Assembly: GCA_028293225.1 (NCBI GenBank)
Contig: JAQGPE010000028.1
Location: 1-5,780, forward strand
DNA length: 5,780 nt
Direction of reading: 5' to 3'
Source: Akkermansiaceae bacterium
Lineage (GTDB): Bacteria > Verrucomicrobiota > Verrucomicrobiia > Verrucomicrobiales > Akkermansiaceae
Below are positions 1 through 4,627 of this stretch, one piece after another (within the stretch, counting starts at the first letter, position 1; the number at the start of each line of letters is the position of its first letter). The notes beneath the pieces are model-generated. The model ran no database searches, was not told the DNA's origin, and worked only from the letters and a program-made list of their open reading frames with translations. Made by a program: the position numbers and the translations under genes.

Positions 1-1761
1 CGCAAGATTTCCCACGACTCCCGGGACCTCGAACAGACGCGCGGCCAGTCCATCGGCGTCGAGCGCCGGCAGGCCTTTCTCGGCGGCAGCTCCGCCCTCC
101 TTCTTGTCCTTGTCCTTCTCCTCTTTCACCGGCGCCGGATGCAGCTCATCCGGAGCGTCAAAGGGTGAGCGCGCGTTCTTCTGCAGCGCCAGCGCGTAGA
201 TGCGCGTGCTCTCGGTGAAAAACGGCTCCGGCTGGCGGGGTCCCCATGGCGATTTCACCGCGGTGCGCAGGGTGCGGTCGCTCAGGAAATACAGCCACTT
301 GCCATCGGGAGACCACGAGGGCGAAAAGCTGGCCGTGCGATCGGAGGTCGCTTCCACAAAGGTCGCGCTCGCGACGTTGTAGAGCCGGATCGCGCGGTTG
401 GTGTTGGTGGAGGTTTCCACAAACGCCAGCCAGGCGCTGTCCGGAGACCAGGCGAGATCGTCGAAGGGACGGAAGGTTGAAGTGCGCACCAGCACCGTCT
501 TCTTCGCGGTCAGATCCCGCATCCACAACTGGAGATTCTTGTCCTGCCAGGCCACCCATTTACCATCCGGCGACATCACCGGGGCCAAGGGGAAAACCTT
601 GCTGTCACTGGTCAGCGCCTCCGAAGCCCCCACCCCATTGGCGGGCAGGCGGACCATTTCGATTTCGCCGGACTCATCGCTCTGCGCCAGCAGCGTCTTG
701 CCATCCGGAAAGAAGCTGGCCTCGCGATAGCGCACGCCGGATTTGCGCGGCAGCTCGACGAAACGACCACCGGCTTTCACCGGGGCCACGAAAATCCCGC
801 CACGCGCCGTCAGCACCAGGCGCTCGCCATCGGGCGACAGCCGGGCGCTGGTCAGATACTCCAGCGGCTTGGTCACCCAGCGCTCGCGCGTCTGGTCGAA
901 GTCGGAGGAAAGCGTCACGGGCACTTCGCGGTCGCTGCCGTCCTTCGTGTCTAACAGATGAATGGCGCCTGCCTGCTGATAGACGATGCGCCCCTTGTCC
1001 ATGCGCGCGGTCCGCACGTCAAAGACCGTCGATTTTGTCAGCGCCTGCAGGTCGCTGCCATCCGGCTTCATCGACCAGAGGTTCGAGACGCCAGAGCGGT
1101 CGCTGATGAAGTAGAGGCGGCCCTGCCACCACATCGGGTTCTTCGAGGTGCCGGGATAGCCGGGGGTCAGCGCCACCGCCTCGGCGGCGCCTTCGTCGTA
1201 GCGCCAGAGGTTCTGTGCGGTGCCGCCTTCATAGCGTTTGGTGTTGCTGCCCTGGAACGGCAGGCGGGTGAAAAAGAGCGATTTCCCGGAGTCATCCATG
1301 GCGCCATCGCTCGCCTGTGCCAGCGGCAGCACGGTCGCGCCCTTGCCGTTCGGATCCAGCGCCACCAGTTGCGTGTTCGGCAGCGTCGAGTAGGCCCGGG
1401 TCGAGCAAAGCACCTTGCCGTCCGGGGTCCAGCCGACGGGGATCGCGCCTTCGCCATGCCAGGTCAGCCGCTGCGGCAGGCCGCCCTCGACCGGCATCAC
1501 ATAGACCTCCGTGGGGCCTTCGTACTGGCCCGCGAAAGCGAGCGTCTTTCCATCAGGCGAGATCGTCGCCGCCGACTCCAGACCCGGGTGGGAGGTCAGC
1601 CTGCGCGCTTCGCCGCCATGGATTGAGACCTTCCAGAGATCGCCCTCCGCCGTGAAGACCAGCGTGTCCCCCGAGAGAGCCGGGGAGCGGAAGAAACCAG
1701 GCGCCGCATGAGCGGTGGAACCGAGCGCCGCCAGCAGCAACGCCAATCGGGAAACTTGCAT
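1..1761 (-). CDS. Secreted tricorn-like S41 family protease, N-terminal part (3' end outside window)
   Basis: The frame is open from ATG at 1761 to the left edge (587 residues, no stop). It begins with a signal peptide (MQVSRLALLLAALGSTAHA, then APG), so the protein should be exported; archaeal tricorn is cytosolic. Two propellers follow. About residues 25-300 match the first tricorn propeller: repeated SPDG-type blades, KRYEGGTAQNLWR at 175-187 (tricorn KGYRGGTRGKIW) and NPMWWQGRLYFISDRSG at 208-224. Residues about 305-585 form the second, with SPDG/WSPD blades near 309, 397, 438 and 484. A charged Lys/Asp/Glu insert lies at about 547-558. The family has about 1050-1100 residues; the PDZ and Ser/His catalytic domains would lie past the edge, so activity cannot be judged. 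Tricorn-type enzymes cut peptides into short fragments; the propellers gate substrate and product. A GTG at 1776 is an alternative start, but ATG 1761 gives the clean signal peptide. No good Shine-Dalgarno is seen. It lies 90 bases downstream of the EF-hand gene on the same strand. Confidence 0.87.
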   Translation of the reverse strand, partial: MQVSRLALLLAALGSTAHAAPGFFRSPALSGDTLVFTAEGDLWKVSIHGGEARRLTSHPGLESAATISPDGKTLAFAGQYEGPTEVYVMPVEGGLPQRLTWHGEGAIPVGWTPDGKVLCSTRAYSTLPNTQLVALDPNGKGATVLPLAQASDGAMDDSGKSLFFTRLPFQGSNTKRYEGGTAQNLWRYDEGAAEAVALTPGYPGTSKNPMWWQGRLYFISDRSGVSNLWSMKPDGSDLQALTKSTVFDVRTARMDKGRIVYQQAGAIHLLDTKDGSDREVPVTLSSDFDQTRERWVTKPLEYLTSARLSPDGERLVLTARGGIFVAPVKAGGRFVELPRKSGVRYREASFFPDGKTLLAQSDESGEIEMVRLPANGVGASEALTSDSKVFPLAPVMSPDGKWVAWQDKNLQLWMRDLTAKKTVLVRTSTFRPFDDLAWSPDSAWLAFVETSTNTNRAIRLYNVASATFVEATSDRTASFSPSWSPDGKWLYFLSDRTLRTAVKSPWGPRQPEPFFTESTRIYALALQKNARSPFDAPDELHPAPVKEEKDKDKKEGGAAAEKGLPALDADGLAARLFEVPGVVGNLA

Positions 1762-1851
1762 GAGCGGGGAATGCACAAGATCGCGGCTGAGGGCAATACG
1801 GGAGGGAATGGAAATGCGTTAGAGTGCCATTTTTCCCCTGACGAATCCTCC

Positions 1852-2712
1852 TCACGAACCCTTGGAGGGAGCGCCCGGCGGCTTGTCCCCGTCCGGCTTG
1901 CCATCTTCCGGCGGCGGGCCGGGACCACGATCCGGAGGCGCCGGGAAATCCGAAAGGTCGATCTTCAGATCCTTGTTCCGGTCCATCTCGTTGAACTTGG
2001 CCTCCTGGGCATCCTCGCCAAGATCCTTGATGAAGGGAGCCTTGCGGAATTCCTCGAAGCTGAGAGAGCCGTCGCCGTTCGTATCAAGATCCTGGATGAA
2101 CTTCTTCGGGTCGAAGCCGTGGCGTCCGCCGCGTCCGCCCGGACCGCCTCCGGGAGGGGTCAGCGGGCCATCCTTGGGGGTGAGGAAGCCGTCCTTGTCG
2201 CGATCCATGCGGTCAAACATCGCGTGCTGGCGTTCCTCCGACTGCTTGGCAACGAAGGGCACCTTCTGGAATTCCTCGAAGCTGATCTTGCCGTCCTTAT
2301 CCAGGTCGACCTGGTCGAGCGGCGGGAAAGCCGGCGGCCGCGGCCGGCTTTGGCGCATCTCCTCGGGGGAGATCTTGCCATCGCCATCCTTGTCGATGCG
2401 GTGAAAAATCGCACTGCGCTTGTCTTCCGGCAGGTTCGCGATGCGGGGCAACAGGGCGAACTCCGCTTCGGTTAGAAAGCCGTCGCCATCCAGATCGGCC
2501 TTTTTCCACTGCGCTTCCATCGCCTCCCGGTTGGGGCCTCCACCGCGGCGGGAGCCAGGACCTTCTCCGGGGGCGCCCGCAGGCGGCGGTCCCGGATCCA
2601 CAGGCGCCGGGGCGGCCACGTCCTTCTTCGGATCGGCGGGAGGAGCAGCCTCTTCGGCCACGACAGACCCGAGCGACGCGAGAAGGAAGAAAGAAAGGGG
2701 AAGCAGTTTCAT
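1852..2712 (-). CDS. Secreted EF-hand calcium-binding protein with six loops
   Basis: 286 residues. ATG 2712 is chosen over the in-frame ATG at 2760 because it begins a textbook signal peptide (MKLLPLSFFLLASLGSVVA, then EEA; no lipobox Cys). A Pro/Ala/Gly-rich linker (21-60) leads to six EF-hand loops at residues 73-84, 107-118, 136-147, 170-181, 210-221 and 244-255. Loops 1, 2, 3 and 5 are canonical (D-x-D/N-x-D-G ... Glu at position 12). Loop 4 has Asp at position 12. Loop 6 has Leu for the position-6 Gly and Asp at 12, so it probably binds weakly. The loops form three pairs, each with exactly 34 residues between loop starts, and share an F-x3-P-x-I/V linker pattern: an internal triplication. 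A Gly/Pro-rich stretch (182-199) separates pairs two and three, and the tail (257-286) is Pro/Gly/Asp-rich. The role is unknown; calcium binding outside the cytoplasm is the safe inference. It may be co-transcribed with the downstream protease. No Shine-Dalgarno is obvious. Confidence 0.88.
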   Translation of the reverse strand: MKLLPLSFFLLASLGSVVAEEAAPPADPKKDVAAPAPVDPGPPPAGAPGEGPGSRRGGGPNREAMEAQWKKADLDGDGFLTEAEFALLPRIANLPEDKRSAIFHRIDKDGDGKISPEEMRQSRPRPPAFPPLDQVDLDKDGKISFEEFQKVPFVAKQSEERQHAMFDRMDRDKDGFLTPKDGPLTPPGGGPGGRGGRHGFDPKKFIQDLDTNGDGSLSFEEFRKAPFIKDLGEDAQEAKFNEMDRNKDLKIDLSDFPAPPDRGPGPPPEDGKPDGDKPPGAPSKGS

Positions 2713-2713
2713 G

Positions 2714-2797
2714 GTTGCCGGAGAAGGGCCACTCGGTGTTCGCAGGGGGAACTCCCGCACGGCCGGGAAGTTGCGTCTTCGCAGGGTTTTTTGCTCC
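2714..2797. repeat. Possible copy of a short dispersed intergenic repeat in the divergent promoter region
   Basis: The 128-base gap between the divergent EF-hand and metF starts contains a GC-rich segment. Its minus-strand reading over 2714-2764 would give GRAGVPPANTEWPFSGN, a phrase I recall from non-coding repeats scattered between genes in Verrucomicrobiota. It holds a 9-bp direct repeat, TTCGCAGGG, at 2739-2747 and 2778-2786, and an imperfect inverted repeat, AACTCCC (2750-2756) with GGGAAGTT (2765-2772), around GCACGGCC. The structure is seen directly; the family assignment rests on memory. Promoters for both flanking genes must lie in or near here, but I cannot point to convincing -35/-10 boxes, and I see no SAM riboswitch core ahead of metF. 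Confidence 0.35.
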
Positions 2798-2840
2798 CAT
2801 GCCCAAGGCGTCCGGTCAATGCTGGCCTTCTTCCCAGCGC

Positions 2841-3749
2841 ATGCACATCCGCGATATCCTGGCTCCCGGCAAGCCGACTTTCTCTTTCGAGTTCTTCCCT
2901 CCCCGCACCAAAGCGGGCGTCGAGGACCTCTACCGCACCATCCTCGAGCTCGAGGCGTGCAATCCTTCTTTCGTCTCCGTGACCTATGGAGCCGGCGGCA
3001 CCACCCGGGAAATGACCCATGACCTGGTGGTCCGGATCAAGCGCACCACCGCCATCCCGCCCATTCCCCACCTCACCTGCGTGGGCCACTCCAAGCAGCA
3101 GGTGGAGGAAATCCTGCGCCGCTATGCCGAGGCCGGAGTGTCCAACATTCTGGCCCTGCGCGGCGATCCGCCCCGCGACTGGCCGGACTACGATTGGTCG
3201 GACGCCGATTTCCGCCATGCCGGCGATCTGGTCGCTTTCATCCGCGAGTTCAACGAATCCGGGGCCCATCCGGATCCGCGCGGCTTCGGCATCGGCGTCG
3301 CCGGTTTCCCGGAAGGCCATCCCGCCACCCCCAACCGGGTGCTGGAATTGGACTACATGAAGGCCAAGGTCGATGCCGGGGCCGACTACATCTGCACCCA
3401 GCTCTTTTTCGACAATCACGACTTTCTCGACTACCGCGACCGCTGCCGTCTGGCCGGCATCGAGGTGCCGGTCATCGCCGGCATCATGCCCGTCCTGACC
3501 CTCGGGGGCATGAGCCGGATGGCGGAGCTGGCCGCCGGAGCGCGCTACCCGGCGAAGCTGATCCGTGCGCTCGACCGGGCCAAGGGCGATCCGGACGCGG
3601 TCGAAAGAATCGGCATCCACTACGCTGCCCAGCAGTGCGCCGAGCTCCTCGACAACGGGGTGGACGGCATCCACTTCTACACGCTCAACAAGAGCAAGGC
3701 GACCCGGGAGATCTACTCGACTCTCGGCCTGGCCACCGCCGCCTGCTGA
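2841..3749 (+). CDS. metF: 5,10-methylenetetrahydrofolate reductase
   Basis: 302 residues, the usual size for bacterial MetF (E. coli 296). This cytoplasmic FAD enzyme reduces 5,10-methylene-THF to 5-methyl-THF with NAD(P)H, supplying the methyl group for methionine synthesis. Family motifs run in order along the TIM barrel: FSFEFFPPR at 14-22 with the catalytic acid Glu17 (E. coli Glu28), FVSVTYGAGG at 44-53, PHLTC at 76-80, ALRGDPP at 105-111 with the flavin-tuning Asp109 (E. coli Asp120), GFPEGHP at 155-161, DAGADYICTQLFFD at 178-191 with the folate-contacting Gln187, PGIMPV-like GIMPV at 214-218, and the closing HFYTLN at 278-283. No eukaryotic-type regulatory domain is present. ATG 2841 gives the normal short N-terminus; in-frame ATGs at 2715 and 2799 would add up to 42 residues with no family similarity. 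The Shine-Dalgarno is poor. It diverges from the EF-hand gene and has no methionine-pathway neighbour in the window. Confidence 0.97.
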   Translation: MHIRDILAPGKPTFSFEFFPPRTKAGVEDLYRTILELEACNPSFVSVTYGAGGTTREMTHDLVVRIKRTTAIPPIPHLTCVGHSKQQVEEILRRYAEAGVSNILALRGDPPRDWPDYDWSDADFRHAGDLVAFIREFNESGAHPDPRGFGIGVAGFPEGHPATPNRVLELDYMKAKVDAGADYICTQLFFDNHDFLDYRDRCRLAGIEVPVIAGIMPVLTLGGMSRMAELAAGARYPAKLIRALDRAKGDPDAVERIGIHYAAQQCAELLDNGVDGIHFYTLNKSKATREIYSTLGLATAAC

Positions 3750-3774
3750 AAAGACCTATAAGCAGCCAGTTCCT

Positions 3775-3826
3775 CCCTTGCGTGATCGCGTGGCCGGAGC
3801 CGACGCGATCGCGTGACTCCCAAGGG
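3775..3826 (+). terminator. Two-part stem-loop in the metF 3' region, possible terminator without T tract
   Basis: An outer stem CCCTTG (3775-3780) with CAAGGG (3821-3826) encloses an inner stem GATCGCGT (3784-3791) with ACGCGATC (3803-3810). The inner stem continues as GGC/GCC around a CGGA loop with one bulged G. It begins 26 bases after the metF stop codon. No T run follows, so it is not a classical intrinsic terminator; a 3'-end-stabilising hairpin or part of a longer RNA structure is as likely. The inner stem is flanked by a repeated GCGTGA (3780-3785 and 3811-3816). Confidence 0.4.
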
Positions 3827-3904
3827 GCCACCATTGCCCTACCATCACAGCACGGGAGCAGAAGTCCGGCAGCCGCTGTGACTCTCGTCGTTTCCCGGGT
3901 GTGT

Positions 3905-3960
3905 GATGTCCCCCCGCTTCAACGCGAGGGGGACATCGACCCGGCTCTGCCCGCCGGGTC
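3905..3960. other. Two strong adjacent hairpins with no spacer
   Basis: Hairpin A pairs GATGTCCCCC (3905-3914) with GGGGGACATC (3928-3937), continues as CGC/GCG past one bulged A, and has a TTCAAC loop: 13 bp. Hairpin B pairs GACCCGGC (3938-3945) with GCCGGGTC (3953-3960) around TCTGCCC: 8 bp. B starts on the base after A ends, so the two helices could stack end to end. No T run follows on plus and no clear one on minus, which argues against simple intrinsic terminators and for a folded RNA or a protein-binding DNA element. The structure is seen directly; the role is unknown. Confidence 0.6.
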
Positions 3961-3980
3961 TATTGCTAAAGTCCGCCTGT

Positions 3981-4008
3981 GGTTTGCCTCTCAAGAGGAT
4001 TTCAAACC
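3981..4008. other. Hairpin with TCAA tetraloop
   Basis: GGTTTG (3981-3986) pairs with CAAACC (4003-4008), and the helix continues as CCTC (3987-3990) with GAGG (3995-3998) around a TCAA loop, leaving ATTT bulged on the 3' side. It is the third closely spaced stem-loop after those at 3905-3960 and sits 20 bases beyond them. Confidence 0.5.
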
Positions 4009-4055
4009 GGTCGGTCGGAGGGCCGCATAAGTCACTTGAACCGGTTATAAGCAAA

Positions 4056-4080
4056 ATGCCCCTTCGATCCTCGGGGGCAT
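4056..4080 (-). terminator. Possible minus-strand terminator hairpin
   Basis: ATGCCCC (4056-4062) pairs with GGGGCAT (4074-4080), plus one wobble pair. Read on the minus strand, the stem is followed by TTTTGCTTAT, a short broken T tract. This could end a minus-strand transcript arriving from the ClC side, but it is about 550 bases past the ClC stop codon. On the plus strand no T run follows, so there it would only be one more hairpin of the array. Confidence 0.35.
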
Positions 4081-4240
4081 CTTATGACACAATATCCCTT
4101 TAGCGCGGAGTCCCAGATTCCTAAAATCCTCCTTTTTGTGTTGAAGTTATTCTTGAATAAACCCACGATCACCGTCGCTTCAAACAGCCGGACTCCTCCC
4201 GAGACCTTGGCTGCTTGGAGCTTGTAAAACGCTAGAGATC

Positions 4241-4282
4241 GGCCCTTCCGGGAACCCTCCCACCCGGAAGGGTCTCTTTTTT
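4241..4282 (+). terminator. Intrinsic terminator, plus strand
   Basis: A perfect 10-bp stem, CCCTTCCGGG (4243-4252) with CCCGGAAGGG (4263-4272), is extended by a G-T and a G-C pair and followed by TCTC and six T (4277-4282). This is a classical rho-independent terminator pointing rightward. No T run lies on the other side, so it is directional. No plus-strand protein gene ends near it: metF stops about 490 bases upstream. It therefore implies either a long metF 3' UTR or a separate non-coding transcript ending at about 4282. Confidence 0.8.
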
Positions 4283-4362
4283 GGCGAAAAAAGGAAAATT
4301 GCATGCCGAAGAAGCTCGTCATACGGATTGATTTATTATAATGCACCTTTGACTGAGCTCTT

Positions 4363-4378
4363 ATGCACGATCGTGCAT
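4363..4378. promoter_or_regulatory. 16-bp perfect palindrome, candidate operator
   Basis: ATGCACGATCGTGCAT is fully self-complementary. A further half-site, AATGCAC, lies at 4340-4346, about one and a half helical turns upstream, and the palindrome ends in ATTA on the right as the upstream half-site begins in TATA on the left. It lies in the most AT-rich part of the gap, about 65 bases upstream of the promoter proposed at 4442-4469. A dimeric repressor or activator site is the natural guess; I cannot name the regulator. Confidence 0.45.
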
Positions 4379-4420
4379 TATGACAAAATCACGAAACGAC
4401 ACCTGTCGCTGAAAAGCGTT

Positions 4421-4440
4421 CAACTTTTTTATTAAAGTTG
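4421..4440. other. AT-rich hairpin abutting the promoter
   Basis: CAACTTT (4421-4427) pairs with AAAGTTG (4434-4440) around TTTATT. It ends one base before the proposed -35 box. A small CGCT-GAAA-AGCG hairpin precedes it (4407-4418). Its position suits an UP-like AT-rich element or a regulator site, but that is inference. Confidence 0.4.
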
Positions 4441-4441
4441 C

Positions 4442-4469
4442 TTGTAACATTTCGATATCTCCGTATTTT
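4442..4469 (+). promoter_or_regulatory. Sigma70-like promoter for the candidate small RNA
   Basis: TTGTAA (4442-4447) and TATTTT (4464-4469) are separated by 16 bases; each matches its consensus hexamer at four of six positions. The surroundings are AT-rich. A start about 7 bases after the -10 box falls at about 4476, within a couple of bases of the 5' edge of the first stem-loop (4474). That coincidence, rather than the box scores alone, supports the call. No plus-strand reading frame of note follows, so the product would be RNA. Confidence 0.45.
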
Positions 4470-4474
4470 ACTCA

Positions 4475-4627
4475 TATCGCACGCGTTAATCCGGGGGGAA
4501 AGGCGCACGTGATATGGAACGCTAGTGGCAAAGTGAGCCGGGGGGCTCATCTGTCATGAATGTTCCGAGTGGCAGCTCCTGCGGACGCAAGTCCCGGGAG
4601 TTGTCCTGTTTCAGGGGACCGCTTTTT
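4475..4627 (+). ncRNA. Candidate structured small RNA of about 150 nt, family unknown
   Basis: Four stem-loops follow each other on the plus strand. SL1: ATATCGC (4474-4480) with GTGATAT (4509-4515), then CGC/GCG inside. SL2 starts on the next base: GGAAC (4516-4520) with GTTCC (4562-4566); internal loop GCTA/GAAT; GTGGCA (4525-4530) with TGTCAT (4552-4557); internal loop AAG/TC; TGAGCC (4534-4539) with GGCTCA (4544-4549) and a GGGG loop. SL3: CTCCTG (4576-4581) with CGGGAG (4595-4600), one bulged C, then GGAC/GTCC closed by a GCAA (GNRA) tetraloop. SL4 at 4603-4619 runs into TTTTT. SL1, SL2 and SL3 contain G-T wobbles that pair only in plus-strand RNA, which fixes the likely strand. A promoter-like pair of boxes precedes it. 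I do not recognise the cores of 6S, tmRNA, SRP RNA or a known riboswitch. The 3' end touches the opposing ClC stop codon, so it could also act as a 3' antisense RNA. Confidence 0.5.
4603..4627 (+). terminator. Terminator-like hairpin ending the candidate small RNA
   Basis: GTCCTG (4603-4608) pairs with CA...GGAC (4612-4619), with two G bulged and a TTT loop, followed by CGC and five T (4623-4627). The last T is also the first base of the TCA that encodes the ClC stop codon on the other strand. The stem is short and bulged, so strength is uncertain. GTCCC at 4591-4595 could pair with GGGAC at 4615-4619 instead, giving a competing fold. Confidence 0.45.

Larger units (their letters stand above)
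3750..4441. other. Long non-coding gap after metF, rich in inverted repeats
   Basis: No convincing protein gene lies here. The stretch holds stem-loops at 3775-3826, 3845-3881 (TCACAGC/GCTGTGA), 3905-3937, 3938-3960, 3981-4008 and 4056-4080, a strong plus-strand terminator at 4241-4282, a 16-bp palindrome at 4363-4378 and an AT-rich hairpin at 4421-4440. Base composition falls to about 43-48% G+C over 4081-4200 and about 37% over 4321-4440, well below the genes. I find no tRNA and none of the conserved cores of tmRNA, RNase P RNA or SRP RNA. A perfect -10 hexamer TATAAT sits at 4337-4342 but lacks a matching -35. The best reading is one or more untranslated transcripts plus regulatory DNA. 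Confidence 0.6.

Noticed and set aside
2713..2760. Longer EF-hand protein from ATG 2760
   Set aside because: It would place 16 polar residues before a perfect signal peptide, which would spoil export; ATG 2712 is preferred.
2715..2840. N-terminal extension of metF from ATG 2715 or 2799
   Set aside because: The added residues have no MetF similarity and overlap the probable repeat and promoter region. ATG 2841 gives the normal family start.
2709..3674. 321-residue open frame opposite metF
   Set aside because: A shadow of metF: the plus strand is unmistakable MetF, and the minus frame has no family features.
3845..4054. 69-residue minus-strand reading frame
   Set aside because: It covers four hairpins, matches no family I know, and is of a length expected by chance in GC-rich DNA.
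4032..4346. 104-residue minus-strand reading frame across the gap
   Set aside because: It runs through the strong terminator stem and the 4056-4080 hairpin, has no recognisable domain, its composition differs from the neighbouring genes, and I see no Shine-Dalgarno before its ATG. Kept as very unlikely rather than impossible.
4335..4378. dif-like recombination site or DnaA box cluster
   Set aside because: GGTGCATTATAA on the minus strand resembles a XerC arm, but no XerD arm follows at the right spacing. TTATGCACG is one base off a DnaA box, and there is no cluster.
4228..4525. Repeated octamer AACGCTAG at 4228-4235 and 4518-4525, and TATAAGCA at 3757 and 4046
   Set aside because: Two exact 8-mers in about 900 bases can occur by chance, and the flanks do not match.
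4480..4626. Fluoride riboswitch or other known riboswitch linked to the ClC gene
   Set aside because: It lies at the 3' end of the ClC gene and on the opposite strand, and I do not find the conserved core of the crcB motif or other classes I know.
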